A DNA stretch of 64,000 nucleotides, from positions 1 through 64,000 of the forward strand of contig JANLPV010000048.1 of NCBI GenBank assembly GCA_031367435.1. Direction: 5' to 3'. Shown piece by piece: positions 1-8,546 of the stretch; within the stretch, counting starts at the first letter, position 1; each line of letters opens with the position of its first letter. This DNA is from WLMZ01 sp031367435. GTDB lineage: Bacteria; Actinomycetota; Acidimicrobiia; Acidimicrobiales; Ilumatobacteraceae. The translations under genes were made by a program, and so were the position numbers. The notes beneath the pieces were generated by a model, which did not search any database, had not been told where the DNA came from, and saw only the letters and a list, made by a program, of their open reading frames with translations.

Positions 1-924
1 GCCGTCCTCGCCGTAGCCGCCGTCGTCGACATCGCCAAGCGGCGGTTCCGCCTGCCGACCGTTCGGGTTGCGTTGTTTCTGCTCCAGTACGGCATCAACG
101 ACAGCGTCGAGATCCTGCTCGCACCCGTCTACTGGACGCTCGCCGGCTTCGGCACAAGACTCCACCATTCGGCGTCGATCGCCCGCCACGAACGACTGCA
201 GCGCTGGTCCATCGAGGTCCTCGCGCGGCGCGCCGATCGCCTTCTCGGACTGCGGCTCGACATCGACCCCGATTCGTTGGCCGCGCTCACCCCCGGCCCG
301 GTCATCGTGCTGTGCCGCCACGTCAACATCCTCGACGCCTCACTGCCGACATTGCTCTACCAACGCCTTGGCTACCGCACCCTCGGGGTGATCATGGCCG
401 AGCTACTCGCCGACCCCGGCTTCGACCTCATCTACAACAGAACCGGCTCGGTGTTCATCCCACGCGACAACGGCCCCGAGGCCATCGCCATGATCCGCAA
501 ACTCGGTCGACAGGTCGACTCGACGACCGCCGTCGTCGTCTTCCCCGAAGGCCGCCTCTTCCGCCTGGACCGTCTCGAACGGGCAAAGGCGCGGCTCGCG
601 CTAGACAACCCGGAACGCGGCAGCCGACTGGCGTCACTCGAGCACGTCCTGCCACCTCGACCGGGCGGGGTTCTCGCACTCATCGAATTGATCCCTGCCG
701 ACATCGTCGTCGTCGCCCACGCCGGGCTCGACCAATACGCATCGTTCGCTGACCTCGCCAAAGCCGTTCCCCTCCGCGACCCGATCCATGTCACCGCATG
801 GCGAGTTCCCGTCGGTCAGATCCCAACCGGTGAGGTTGAACGGATCGCGTGGCTTGACGAGCAGTGGGTGCTCGTCAACGAGTGGGTCGCGCTCGGTGCA
901 CGCAACGCCGACTCGAACCAGTAG
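1..924 (+). CDS. PlsC-like acyltransferase, 5' truncated by window edge
   Basis: The reading frame is open from the first base, so the gene begins upstream; the TTG at 73 is probably internal. The visible part starts with a hydrophobic stretch. It then shows the acyltransferase HX4D motif (H-V-N-I-L-D, bases ~316-335) and, downstream, a FPEGR block matching the third glycerolphosphate acyltransferase motif (F-P-E-G). PlsC-family enzymes transfer acyl chains to lysophosphatidate or related acceptors at the membrane. Nothing in the sequence fixes the acceptor. The gene ends before a small oppositely oriented thioredoxin-like gene. The family call is good; the exact substrate is unknown. Confidence 0.75.
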   Translation, partial: AVLAVAAVVDIAKRRFRLPTVRVALFLLQYGINDSVEILLAPVYWTLAGFGTRLHHSASIARHERLQRWSIEVLARRADRLLGLRLDIDPDSLAALTPGPVIVLCRHVNILDASLPTLLYQRLGYRTLGVIMAELLADPGFDLIYNRTGSVFIPRDNGPEAIAMIRKLGRQVDSTTAVVVFPEGRLFRLDRLERAKARLALDNPERGSRLASLEHVLPPRPGGVLALIELIPADIVVVAHAGLDQYASFADLAKAVPLRDPIHVTAWRVPVGQIPTGEVERIAWLDEQWVLVNEWVALGARNADSNQ

Positions 925-929
925 CAGCC

Positions 930-952
930 GAGTGCGTCGAGGAGGCGCACTC
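930..952 (+). terminator. Possible stem-loop after the acyltransferase gene
   Basis: A 7-bp perfect inverted repeat (GAGTGCG / CGCACTC) with a 9-nt loop lies 6 nt after the stop codon. No U-tract follows, so termination is only a guess from position. Confidence 0.3.
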
Positions 953-1038
953 ACGCACTCGCGCGACAACCCGCATGACTTGGATCGGCACCAGCACGAC
1001 CGACAGCTCTCAGTAAGCCACAGCCGAGCCTGGGCCGT

Positions 1039-1341
1039 TCACCGAGTGAGCGCCGCGATCAACTCGGCCACACTCGGGGCACCTTCGAACCCGGCGGCGC
1101 TCCGGTACAACCGGCACGACATCGACGGTGAAGTTCCGGCTTCGACAAAAGGGTCGCGCCCGTCGATGAGGATCGTCGGCGATCCCTGCATCCCGAGCGC
1201 GTGGTCGTCGGCATCATTCGTGATCACCCGTGCGGAGATCTCGACGCCGGTGAGGCCACCGGCACGCAACGCCTCAATGATCCGGGAGACGGCGATGGCA
1301 TGGGTCGGACAGTCAGGCACCGAGAGCACATCGATCTTCAC
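1039..1341 (-). CDS. Small thioredoxin/glutaredoxin-fold protein (100 aa)
   Basis: A GTG start at 1341 gives a 100-residue protein beginning V-K-I-D-V-L-S-V-P-D-C-P. It carries the beta-strand then D-C-P-T pattern typical of thioredoxin-like folds in which the CxxC motif has kept only its first cysteine. A G-S-P-T-I-L-I-D-G block follows, corresponding to the cis-proline loop (SPT) and next strand of thioredoxins. Such proteins occur in actinobacteria next to alkylmercury-lyase or redox genes. The longer in-frame extension upstream (to 1914) overlaps a decayed plus-strand gene and looks non-coding. Function is unknown; a redox or thiol role is inferred from fold only. Confidence 0.7.
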   Translation of the reverse strand: MKIDVLSVPDCPTHAIAVSRIIEALRAGGLTGVEISARVITNDADDHALGMQGSPTILIDGRDPFVEAGTSPSMSCRLYRSAAGFEGAPSVAELIAALTR

Positions 1342-1569
1342 CCGACCAACTGTACGGGCCCCGTCTGACACGGCCGTCCAGCTCCGGTCTCGGCCGGTCG
1401 TGCACTCGCGGCGTGGAATGTTTGTGGCGCACACCTCGTTGATTGCAGCGAGATCGAACCCTGCGGTGAGGTTCGAGACGCTTCGACGTTGTCGCCGTTG
1501 CATTGCCACGACGAGATCAAGATCTGCCGGATCTGTGCCCACTGGCTGGTCGGCCGTATCGGCATCGGC

Positions 1570-1804
1570 GTGACCCCGACACCGCCCGTTGCCGACATGG
1601 CCAAGACCGTCGAGTTCTGGGAGGCCGCCGGGATAGACGTCAACCGGCACGACGACGGGTTCGCGTTCGTCAGCTTCGATGAGAAGAGCGTCTTCGACCT
1701 CGATCGGGGACATGCGCTGGGGTATGCGCGAGTTCGCTCTCACCAATCCGAATGGCAACCGAGTCCGGATCGGGCGCTCAATACCCGGTGGCGTGGAGGG
1801 ATAG
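1570..1804 (+). pseudogene. VOC/glyoxalase-family pseudogene with internal deletion
   Basis: The first part encodes P-V-A-D-M-A-K-T-V-E-F-W-E-A-A-G, the standard N-terminal strand-helix of a vicinal-oxygen-chelate (bleomycin-resistance-like) protein, and runs to about base 1698 (V-F-D-L-D-R). In a different frame the typical VOC C-terminus follows at once (W-G-M-R-E-F-A-L-T-N-P-N-G-N) and ends at TAG 1802-1804. The roughly 30-residue middle of the fold is missing and the two parts are out of frame. No start codon in a good context precedes it. This is a gene remnant; the metal-binding set cannot be complete. Confidence 0.7.
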
Positions 1805-1957
1805 GTCGCCTCGCGCAACGGGGATAGCGAGGTCGTGTCGTGCCCGGTCTGACGCGAGCATCGTGTCGTTCGGGGCCACCTTCTCCGCAGGCCGCTGATC
1901 GTCCCGGAGATCACATGCTTGGGCGCCCATCACAATGAGAGATCGTTGGCGTAGCCG

Positions 1958-2176
1958 TGCTGGCGATCAGCCAATCTGGCGTCGTCGGTGGCGCTGGCAG
2001 GCTTCGGTCGCGACAGCCTGATCGAACTCGGCGCGAGCACGGTTGTCTTGTGCGAACTCGCTGATGGCCTGAGTCGAACGGGCTGCGCGCTCGGCAACCC
2101 TGTGCTGATCACCGAAGGCAGGGTCGCGTTCATCAACTCGGATGCAGCTGATCTCGGATGCAGCTGCTGTAGGTGA
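1958..2176 (+). pseudogene. Remnant resembling a cation-transporter (CDF-like) gene
   Basis: One frame reads S-V-A-L-A-G-F-G-R-D-S-L-I-E-L-G-A-S-T-V-V, which resembles the membrane helix G-F-G-L-D-S-x-I-E-x-x-A-S of actinobacterial cation-efflux transporters. A later block, I-T-E-G-R-V-A-F-I, resembles the start of the next helix of the same family. The segment between is too short and the frame stops at 2174-2176, so at most two fragments of a six-helix protein remain. The match is from memory of the family and is moderate. Bases 1805-1957 and 2177-2393 show no gene I can support. Confidence 0.4.
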
Positions 2177-2393
2177 CGACGGCGAGGATCGTGGTGAGCA
2201 ACGGTACGCTCGTGTCGTCTGTGCCGAACCCGAACCCGACGCCGCCGTCAGCGGGCTCGATCGACCCCGGCCAGCTCGTTGGTTCCCGGGCCGCACCGAC
2301 CAGGCCGGCGGTCTCCCAGCTGATCGCTCCGTCGGATACAGACGCGACCCAGTTGCGACGACCGACGCGGGGGATTCCAACATCGAGCGTCGG

Positions 2394-5300
2394 CTACTCG
2401 TCGCGGAGCAGTTCGGTCGGTTGGAGGCGATTGACGAGGTGTGTTCCGGCGAGGGTGCACAAAATCGTGGCCGCGAGTACTAGTCCGATCGGGGCGAGCA
2501 GAGTTCGTAAAGGCAAGGTGTAGGTGGGTGGGAGCACGAATAGGGGCCGAAGGACAGTGACGAAGTAGTAGCCCATTGCGGTGCCGACGAGCACGCCTGC
2601 GATGGCGCCGACGATGGCGACGGTACCCGCCTCGGCGGCGATGAGGAGCCGTACGGTCCGAAGGTCGAGGCCTTGCGCTCGAAGCGTGACGTATTCGCGC
2701 CGTCGTTGGAGCAGGAGGCCGAACACGAAGATGGCGATGGTCACGATTTCCATCGCGAGTGCGAACGTCGAGTCGAGGTCCACGAGTCCGGCGATGTTGA
2801 GCGCAGCGAGGCTGGACTGGTCTCGCGCGACTGTGGTGGCGCGCGTGGTGATTTGAAGCTGATCGGCTGCTGCGGGGCCTTGGCCGAGTGACGTCATCGC
2901 ACGGCGAAGGCCGGCGTCGCCTCGGGTTATTGTCGATGCGAGGAAAAAGTCGGGAGCTTTCGACGGGACGTTGGCGATGTATTGGTGAATCGACATCATC
3001 GCGTCTGCGCCGTCCGGGAATCCTGGGAGCCGCTCGAACATTCCTGTGATGTGGAAGTCGACCTCGATCTGATCGTCGGTGCCTCGGGCGAGCAGGACGT
3101 GGAGCGTGTCCCCGACCTTGGCCTTGAGAAATTGTGCCATGTGGTTGCTGAGCAGCACGGCACCAGGGTCGGTCTGCAGCGTCCGCAGCACTGCATCCGC
3201 GTCACCGGTTGGGAAGTTGTCGTTGCGGAGGGGAGCGACCGATCCGAACGAAGCAGGGTCGATCGCGGCGAGGTTGGCGGGGTCCGACGTGCGTGCGCTG
3301 CGCAGAATTACGTTGCGGATGCTGTAGACCACGGGGCTGACCTGGGCGACACCGTCGGTTCGGAACAGTCCCGCTTGATCGGTGGTGTACGCGCGTCGGG
3401 CTGTCGGTCCAGCCACGATGTGGATATCGGAGCCGGTGGCGTAACGGGCATCGTTTGCTTTCGCGGCGTCGTAGGAGGACGTGAATCCGGCGAGGCTGGT
3501 GGTCAGCGCGACGATGAGCGTGACAATGATGGTGCCATTGCCGATCGCCCACGGTCGGCGACCGACACTGAGGCGATACAGGCTGGGTAGCGGTGCGCCT
3601 ACGGCGCCCGTAGAGGCCGGTTGAGTTCGATGCAGGACTGTGCCGAGCACGCGGGCGGCGACAAGGCTTCCTGCGAACCACACGGCGATGGGCAGTACGA
3701 GCAGACAAAGGTTGAGCGTGACCGACCGCCCGAAGTAGACCGAGCCTGACGCCCCGTCGAACGCGTGGGCATGGAGTGCGGCGGCGGTCCCGACGACCAC
3801 GACGACACAGCCGACGATGTCGAGTCTGGCACGTCGCCACAACGGGACAGCCCGCGCGAGTCGAGCGCGGTCCTCGTTGATCTCTCGGTCGATGTTGCGC
3901 CGTCCTGTGACGTAGAGGGCGAGCCCGGTCGTAAAGAACCCACCCAGGCAACCGAGCAGCGCGGACAGAGCCAGGCGCGAGGTCGTGGCCCGGGCGAGTG
4001 ATTCGCGCCCGAGTATCGCGGTCGCGAGTAGATAGCCGAGGAGGAGACCGACCAGCGACCCGGCAGCGGTCAAGCCGGAGGTGCGGATCGCGAGCATGCG
4101 CAGCAAATGCCGGCGGCTGGCTCCGCGGATCCTTAGCGTTGCTTGCTCACGCCGTTGGGCATCGGCGAGGACGTTTCCGGCGTACCCGGCGAGGATTGCT
4201 GCGAGGAAACCACCGGGCAGACCAAGGAAGATGAACAGGCGCTTGGCGACCGTTGCGTCGCCGGTGGCGACCTGCAGGGTGTTGGAGATGTTGTCGAGCA
4301 AGAAGTCCTGGTGTGCCGCCACGGCAACCACGGCGGCGGCGATGCGCTTGGTCTGAATCAGCGCTGTTGCCGGGTCGGCGGCGAGGAAGCGGCGGTCCAC
4401 GGTGATGTCGATCTCGCGAACGGGCGGATTCTTCAACCGCGAGCCTCGTGCAGTGGCTGCGCGTTCAAAGGCGGGTATCACCTTGTCGGCGAAGACGGCG
4501 GGCGAAATGATCGCCGAGTTCTGCGAATAGATGAACGCCTCCAGGTCGCTGCCGCGGCGACTGGAGAACAACGAACGGGCCTGACTGACGTCGGCGATGC
4601 CGCTGACGACAACGTCGAAGCTCGTCGAGTCGGGCAATGCAACCCTGACGGTGTCACCGATCTTGGCGTGCATCGCTTTGGCCGATTCGACGCTGAGCAC
4701 CGCGCCGTCCGCGCGGAGGCCACCCTCGATCAGCTTGATGGCCGGGTCGTGTTCGGCGTAGCCGGCATCGAGGCCGAAGAGCTTGGCTGGGCCGGACGCC
4801 GTACGACTGTTGGAAGACAGGCTGTCGGGGCCGAGATCGACGAGCGACAGTTGCCTCGCAGCGGCGACGCCTTCGACCTGGGAGATGCTTTGGGCGAGAT
4901 CGGCGAGCGGCACGACGGACGGGTTGTTGGCGGAGACAGGGACGACAGATTCCCGGCTGGAGAACGAGGAGTTCACCGCCGTGTCATCGAGCTGCATGTC
5001 GTGCTGAGCCTCGACGAAATAGCTGAAGACGGTGGTTGTCCCGGAGGTGGCGATGCCGAGGTTGTAGCCCGCTGGACCCGCGCCATGGGCAAATGGGTTG
5101 TCGGTGGAGGCCGCTAGTGCGGCATCGTTCAGCGTCGCCGAACCGACCACGAAGTGCAGGTCTGCGTCGGGGATCGAGCGAACGGTGACTTCGTTGGCGG
5201 TGACGTCGCTCGGATTGTGCAGCTCGAGGATCACGCGGATCCGGTCTCCTTGCTTGGCTGCGCCGGCCGGGTCGAATCGCTGTGTCAGGGTGAGGGCACC

Positions 5301-5498
5301 TCCGACACGTTCCGTCACGATGCGTTGCATGTCGATGGACAGCGGGTCGACGGCTCGCTGGGTCATGGATGCCGAGAGGCCGTCGACGAAGAACAAGATG
5401 CTGCAGAACAGGCCGACTCCGAGCGTGACACCCAGCATCGTGGACAAGGTTCGGCGCGGGTTTCTGGTGAGATCAGCGAGGACGTAGTTAGTGAGCAC
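2394..5498 (-). CDS. FtsX/MacB-type ABC transporter permease (1034 aa)
   Basis: A long permease with an N-terminal membrane helix (about residues 17-39) is followed by a large extracytoplasmic region to about 420. Six or so helices come next (about 420-680), then a second external domain, and finally a C-terminal FtsX domain with three helices (about 895-1015) ending L-Q-P-T-E-L-L. This double-MacB layout is typical of systems that handle lipids, lipoproteins or peptides rather than cytoplasmic solutes. The ATG start at 5498 lies 11 nt inside the end of the upstream ATPase gene, so the two are translationally coupled. It is the last gene of a four-gene operon. The substrate is unknown. Confidence 0.9.
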   Translation of the reverse strand: MLTNYVLADLTRNPRRTLSTMLGVTLGVGLFCSILFFVDGLSASMTQRAVDPLSIDMQRIVTERVGGALTLTQRFDPAGAAKQGDRIRVILELHNPSDVTANEVTVRSIPDADLHFVVGSATLNDAALAASTDNPFAHGAGPAGYNLGIATSGTTTVFSYFVEAQHDMQLDDTAVNSSFSSRESVVPVSANNPSVVPLADLAQSISQVEGVAAARQLSLVDLGPDSLSSNSRTASGPAKLFGLDAGYAEHDPAIKLIEGGLRADGAVLSVESAKAMHAKIGDTVRVALPDSTSFDVVVSGIADVSQARSLFSSRRGSDLEAFIYSQNSAIISPAVFADKVIPAFERAATARGSRLKNPPVREIDITVDRRFLAADPATALIQTKRIAAAVVAVAAHQDFLLDNISNTLQVATGDATVAKRLFIFLGLPGGFLAAILAGYAGNVLADAQRREQATLRIRGASRRHLLRMLAIRTSGLTAAGSLVGLLLGYLLATAILGRESLARATTSRLALSALLGCLGGFFTTGLALYVTGRRNIDREINEDRARLARAVPLWRRARLDIVGCVVVVVGTAAALHAHAFDGASGSVYFGRSVTLNLCLLVLPIAVWFAGSLVAARVLGTVLHRTQPASTGAVGAPLPSLYRLSVGRRPWAIGNGTIIVTLIVALTTSLAGFTSSYDAAKANDARYATGSDIHIVAGPTARRAYTTDQAGLFRTDGVAQVSPVVYSIRNVILRSARTSDPANLAAIDPASFGSVAPLRNDNFPTGDADAVLRTLQTDPGAVLLSNHMAQFLKAKVGDTLHVLLARGTDDQIEVDFHITGMFERLPGFPDGADAMMSIHQYIANVPSKAPDFFLASTITRGDAGLRRAMTSLGQGPAAADQLQITTRATTVARDQSSLAALNIAGLVDLDSTFALAMEIVTIAIFVFGLLLQRRREYVTLRAQGLDLRTVRLLIAAEAGTVAIVGAIAGVLVGTAMGYYFVTVLRPLFVLPPTYTLPLRTLLAPIGLVLAATILCTLAGTHLVNRLQPTELLRDE

Positions 5499-6189
5499 GA
5501 TTTTGCTCCGGTGCTGTTTGGGATCGGGATAGGGTCACGACGCGCTGCAAATGCTTGGCCATGCTCGGGTCGTGGGTGACTAGCACCAACGTTGCGCCGA
5601 TCTCCCGGTGGACGTCGATGAGTAGCTCGATGACGGTGTGGGCGCTCTCGGTGTCGAGCGCTCCGGTGGGTTCGTCGGCGAAGATCAGCGCCGGTCGATG
5701 TATGACCGCTCGAGCGACCGCCACTCTTTGGCGCTGGCCGCCCGACAGCTGATCCGGGAGCCGCTTGGAGAGCGCACCGAGACCGAGCCGTTCGAGCAGG
5801 TCGCCGGTGGTGAGCGGTCGGTGCGTGTTCATGTCGTTCCGGCAAATCGCGAGCTGGAGACCGACGTTCTCTTCGACGGTGAGGTGTGGCAGCAAGTTGT
5901 CGGCTTGATACACCATCCCGAGACGACGTCGGCGAAATCTGACCCTCTGTCGTTCCGACAGTGTGGAGATCGTCTCGTCGCCGATCGTCACCGTGCCGGA
6001 GCTGGGGCGAGCCAGGCCCGCCAACACTCCGAGCAGGGTCGACTTGCCGCAGCCGCTGGGCCCCATGATTGCAACGTTGGACCCGCCCTCGACGGAAAAT
6101 GCTGCGCATTCGAGCGCCCGCGTCGTTCCGAAGGGGCTGGTGTAGTCGACGGTCAGGTCTCGGGCGTCGATGCTGTTGGCGACAATCAT
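5488..6189 (-). CDS. ABC transporter ATPase, LolD/MacB type (233 aa)
   Basis: Complete ATPase: Walker A G-P-S-G-C-G-K-S-T (residues 43-51), signature L-S-G-G-Q-R-Q-R (about 147-154), Walker B and catalytic Glu in L-I-F-A-D-E-P-T, and the H-switch in L-V-T-H-D. The start ATG (6187-6189) overlaps the stop of the preceding ATPase by 4 nt (ATGA), and the 3' end overlaps the permease start by 11 nt. It energises the adjacent MacB-like permease, alone or as a heterodimer with the upstream ATPase. Confidence 0.92.
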   Translation of the reverse strand: MIVANSIDARDLTVDYTSPFGTTRALECAAFSVEGGSNVAIMGPSGCGKSTLLGVLAGLARPSSGTVTIGDETISTLSERQRVRFRRRRLGMVYQADNLLPHLTVEENVGLQLAICRNDMNTHRPLTTGDLLERLGLGALSKRLPDQLSGGQRQRVAVARAVIHRPALIFADEPTGALDTESAHTVIELLIDVHREIGATLVLVTHDPSMAKHLQRVVTLSRSQTAPEQNRAH

Positions 6190-6860
6190 CGGACCACGAC
6201 CACGCCGTCCAAGAACACGTATCGGTGATCGGCCTGATCGGCCAGGGTGATGTCGTGGGTCACGAAGAGCACTGCGGACTCCGAGCTGAGCACCTCGTTG
6301 ATGACCCGCTTGGCGGTGTCACGGTCGAGTTGACCGACGACCTCGTCCGCGAGCAGAACGGGAGGATTGTTCGCCATGGCGACGGCGAGGGCGACACGCT
6401 GCGTCTCGCCGCCCGACAGTTGGCGGGGGCGAAGATCGGCGCAATGTGCGACCTCGAACCGCTTGAGCAGGCCTTCTGACGATGCCCTCGCACCCCGCCG
6501 AGATCGACGAGTGCCGAAGGCATGGGCGAGTTCCACGTTTTCTCGTGCGGTGAGGAAGGGAATCAGGTTGTCGGACTGCAGTGCGATCCCGATGAACGAC
6601 GAACGCAGCTTGGCTCTCGCACGGTCGTTGAGATCGCTCATTGCGACTCCCTTGATCTCGACGGTTCCGGCGCTCGGCCGAAGCAACCCGGCGATCAGCG
6701 ACAGCAGTGTTGACTTGCCACAGCCCGATGGTCCGATCAGGCTGACCTTGTCGCCGGCGTTGATGGTGAGGTTGACTCCGGCGAGGGGGGTGGCTTCCTC
6801 GCGAGCGGTCGAGAACCTTTTCGTGACGTCACGCAGTTGGACGATCGGAGTGTTCGTCAT
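6186..6860 (-). CDS. Second ABC transporter ATPase of the operon (224 aa)
   Basis: Walker A G-P-S-G-C-G-K-S-T lies at residues 43-51 and the signature is L-S-G-G-E-T-Q-R. Walker B is followed by D-E-V-V-G instead of the usual D-E-P-T-G, although the catalytic Glu is retained. I chose the ATG at 6860 because it overlaps the lipoprotein stop by 4 nt and starts just before the first conserved strand; the longer in-frame extension to 7142 runs inside the lipoprotein gene. With the next gene it forms a pair of similar ATPases serving one large permease, which suggests an asymmetric dimer. Confidence 0.9.
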   Translation of the reverse strand: MTNTPIVQLRDVTKRFSTAREEATPLAGVNLTINAGDKVSLIGPSGCGKSTLLSLIAGLLRPSAGTVEIKGVAMSDLNDRARAKLRSSFIGIALQSDNLIPFLTARENVELAHAFGTRRSRRGARASSEGLLKRFEVAHCADLRPRQLSGGETQRVALAVAMANNPPVLLADEVVGQLDRDTAKRVINEVLSSESAVLFVTHDITLADQADHRYVFLDGVVVVR

Positions 6861-7741
6861 GACTTGCGCTTGGCTTCTGGTGCCGGGCCGAACACGTCGG
6901 GAGATGTCTGGCGTGCATGCTTTTCGAGGTCGAGCACCGTTTGGCTCGCGTCCGCAAGGCCCGCTGCACTGAGCTCCACGAAGTTCCGCAAGTCGAAGGT
7001 GTCTTGGTGCAGGCTTGCGTCCAGTGGAATGTTGTTGATGACTCCGACCCCGGGGGCGTAGTACTTGTTCTCGTTGTCGGGAGCGCCGACGTTGCCTTCT
7101 TGGACGACGCGGACGTTGTCGTAGCAGGCGAAGGGCACGCACGTCCTGATGCCGACTTGCACCGGCTGCCCGACCGACGGCTTTTCGTCCGGTGATCCAC
7201 CGATGTGCCAGCGTGGTGTTGTCATGTCGACCTTGCCAGGGGACAAGATCCCGACACGGCCGCCCTTGTCATTTCCGATCCAGGCGGCGTCAGTATTGGT
7301 GTATGCGCCACCTTCGTAGTCCTCGGTGTATCCGCCGAGAATCCACACGTTGCCATTTTTGTCGAGCGCCATGTAGTCGATGCTGCGCTGTGAGATCTCA
7401 CCGGAGTCGGTCGATTCGTCCAGCATGGCGATGGTTGGCACGCCCGCAATCGTTCGAATCACGTCGGTCATCGTCGTGATGATCTCGTGAGGGACCTTTC
7501 GCGAACCGACCTCGGTCGTGCCCGCGCGTACCCATTGCAGACCTGGCTTCAACGGGTGAAATGGGTTGGTGTCGAGCGTGGGGTCGACGAAGTTCGCCGC
7601 GTCGAATGTCACCTGTGTTCCAACGTCGGTATCAGCTTTCTTGGCGTTGGAGTCGTTCGAGCATGCCACAGCAAGCAACGCCAGCGCGACGCTGCCGCAC
7701 ACGATGGCCACACGTTGACGCCTAATGATTGGTCGTTCCAT
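6857..7741 (-). CDS. Secreted lipoprotein, first gene of ABC operon (294 aa)
   Basis: The N-terminus has arginines, a hydrophobic core and the lipobox L-A-V-A-C with the lipidated cysteine at residue 27, so the mature protein is an extracytoplasmic lipoprotein. The rest is soluble and rich in Gly, Asp and Trp, with repeated short Y/W-containing strands. I recognise no named domain. Its position at the head of the ABC operon suggests a substrate-binding or accessory role, and it should be expressed from the divergent region shared with the response regulator gene. The stop overlaps the next ATPase start by 4 nt. Confidence 0.85.
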   Translation of the reverse strand: MERPIIRRQRVAIVCGSVALALLAVACSNDSNAKKADTDVGTQVTFDAANFVDPTLDTNPFHPLKPGLQWVRAGTTEVGSRKVPHEIITTMTDVIRTIAGVPTIAMLDESTDSGEISQRSIDYMALDKNGNVWILGGYTEDYEGGAYTNTDAAWIGNDKGGRVGILSPGKVDMTTPRWHIGGSPDEKPSVGQPVQVGIRTCVPFACYDNVRVVQEGNVGAPDNENKYYAPGVGVINNIPLDASLHQDTFDLRNFVELSAAGLADASQTVLDLEKHARQTSPDVFGPAPEAKRKS

Positions 7742-7763
7742 CGGGTCACCGTACGACGGGCCT

Positions 7764-7812
7764 CCTGACCGCTCGCTGACTCCCTTCGCTGCGTAGTCAG
7801 CTAGCAGTCAGG
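7764..7812. promoter_or_regulatory. Symmetric four-half-site box between ABC operon and two-component genes
   Basis: CTGAC occurs at 7765-7769 and 7776-7780, and its reverse complement GTCAG at 7796-7800 and 7807-7811. Each pair has 11-bp spacing, one helical turn, as used by OmpR/PhoB-family tandem binding. The two pairs face each other across a 15-bp gap, one towards each divergent transcription unit. This is probably where the adjacent response regulator binds. Confidence 0.6.
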
Positions 7813-7844
7813 TGGGCATGCGAAGATAGTGAACCGGCACCGAA

Positions 7845-8540
7845 ATGAAGGCTCGGCGATTGAAGATTTTGCTCATCGAAGACGACAAGAAGATCGCCAC
7901 CATTGTCAAACGCGGCCTCGATGCGGAAGGCTTTACCGTTGAGGTCGCGTTCGAGGGTGAAACCGGACTGTGGCTTGCGACCGAAGGCGGCTTCGACCTG
8001 ATCCTGCTCGACATCATGTTGCCGGGGCGAAACGGCTTCCAGATCTGCGCCGACCTTCGGGCCCGATCGATCTGGACGCCGATCATCATGTTGACAGCGA
8101 AGGACGGTGACCTTGACGAAGCCGAGGCGCTCGACGCCGGCGCCGACGACTACCTCACGAAGCCATTCTCATTTCCCGTACTCCTCGCCCGGATCAGGTC
8201 GATGCTCCGTCGGATCGGTGGGCGTGGACAGCCTGCACCTGTCAACGCCGGTGACCTGCGAATCGATCCGATCGCTCGCCGGGTCTGGCGCGGCGATCAC
8301 GAGATCGGCCTGACGTCTCGCCAGTTCGAGGTGCTCGAGTTCCTCATCCGACGCGCCGGACAAGTGCTGACGAAGCAGGAGATCCTCAATGGTGTGTGGC
8401 AGTACGACTTCGACGGTGACATCAACATCGTCGAGGTGTACATCCGCCGGCTGCGATCAGCCATCGACGAACCATTCGGCCGGGGGGCAATTGAGACGGT
8501 CCGCGGTGCCGGGTATCGGCTCGCAGAAGACGGAGGGTAA
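7845..8540 (+). CDS. OmpR-family response regulator (231 aa)
   Basis: The N-terminal receiver domain has the acidic pair in I-E-D-D, the phosphoacceptor Asp at residue 56 (L-L-D-I-M-L-P-G), the Thr of L-T-A-K-D and the Lys of T-K-P-F. The C-terminal winged helix shows the family pattern ending R-G-A-G-Y-R-L. It is followed after 6 nt by a kinase gene and faces the ABC operon, a typical arrangement for sensing envelope stress or an antimicrobial compound exported by the transporter. The ATG at 7845 is the only start close to the receiver domain. Confidence 0.93.
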   Translation: MKARRLKILLIEDDKKIATIVKRGLDAEGFTVEVAFEGETGLWLATEGGFDLILLDIMLPGRNGFQICADLRARSIWTPIIMLTAKDGDLDEAEALDAGADDYLTKPFSFPVLLARIRSMLRRIGGRGQPAPVNAGDLRIDPIARRVWRGDHEIGLTSRQFEVLEFLIRRAGQVLTKQEILNGVWQYDFDGDINIVEVYIRRLRSAIDEPFGRGAIETVRGAGYRLAEDGG

Positions 8541-8546
8541 CGAGTC

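Noticed and set aside
1805..2393. Additional genes on either strand in this gap
   Set aside because: Apart from the cation-transporter-like remnant, frames are short, inconsistent between strands and without recognisable motifs.
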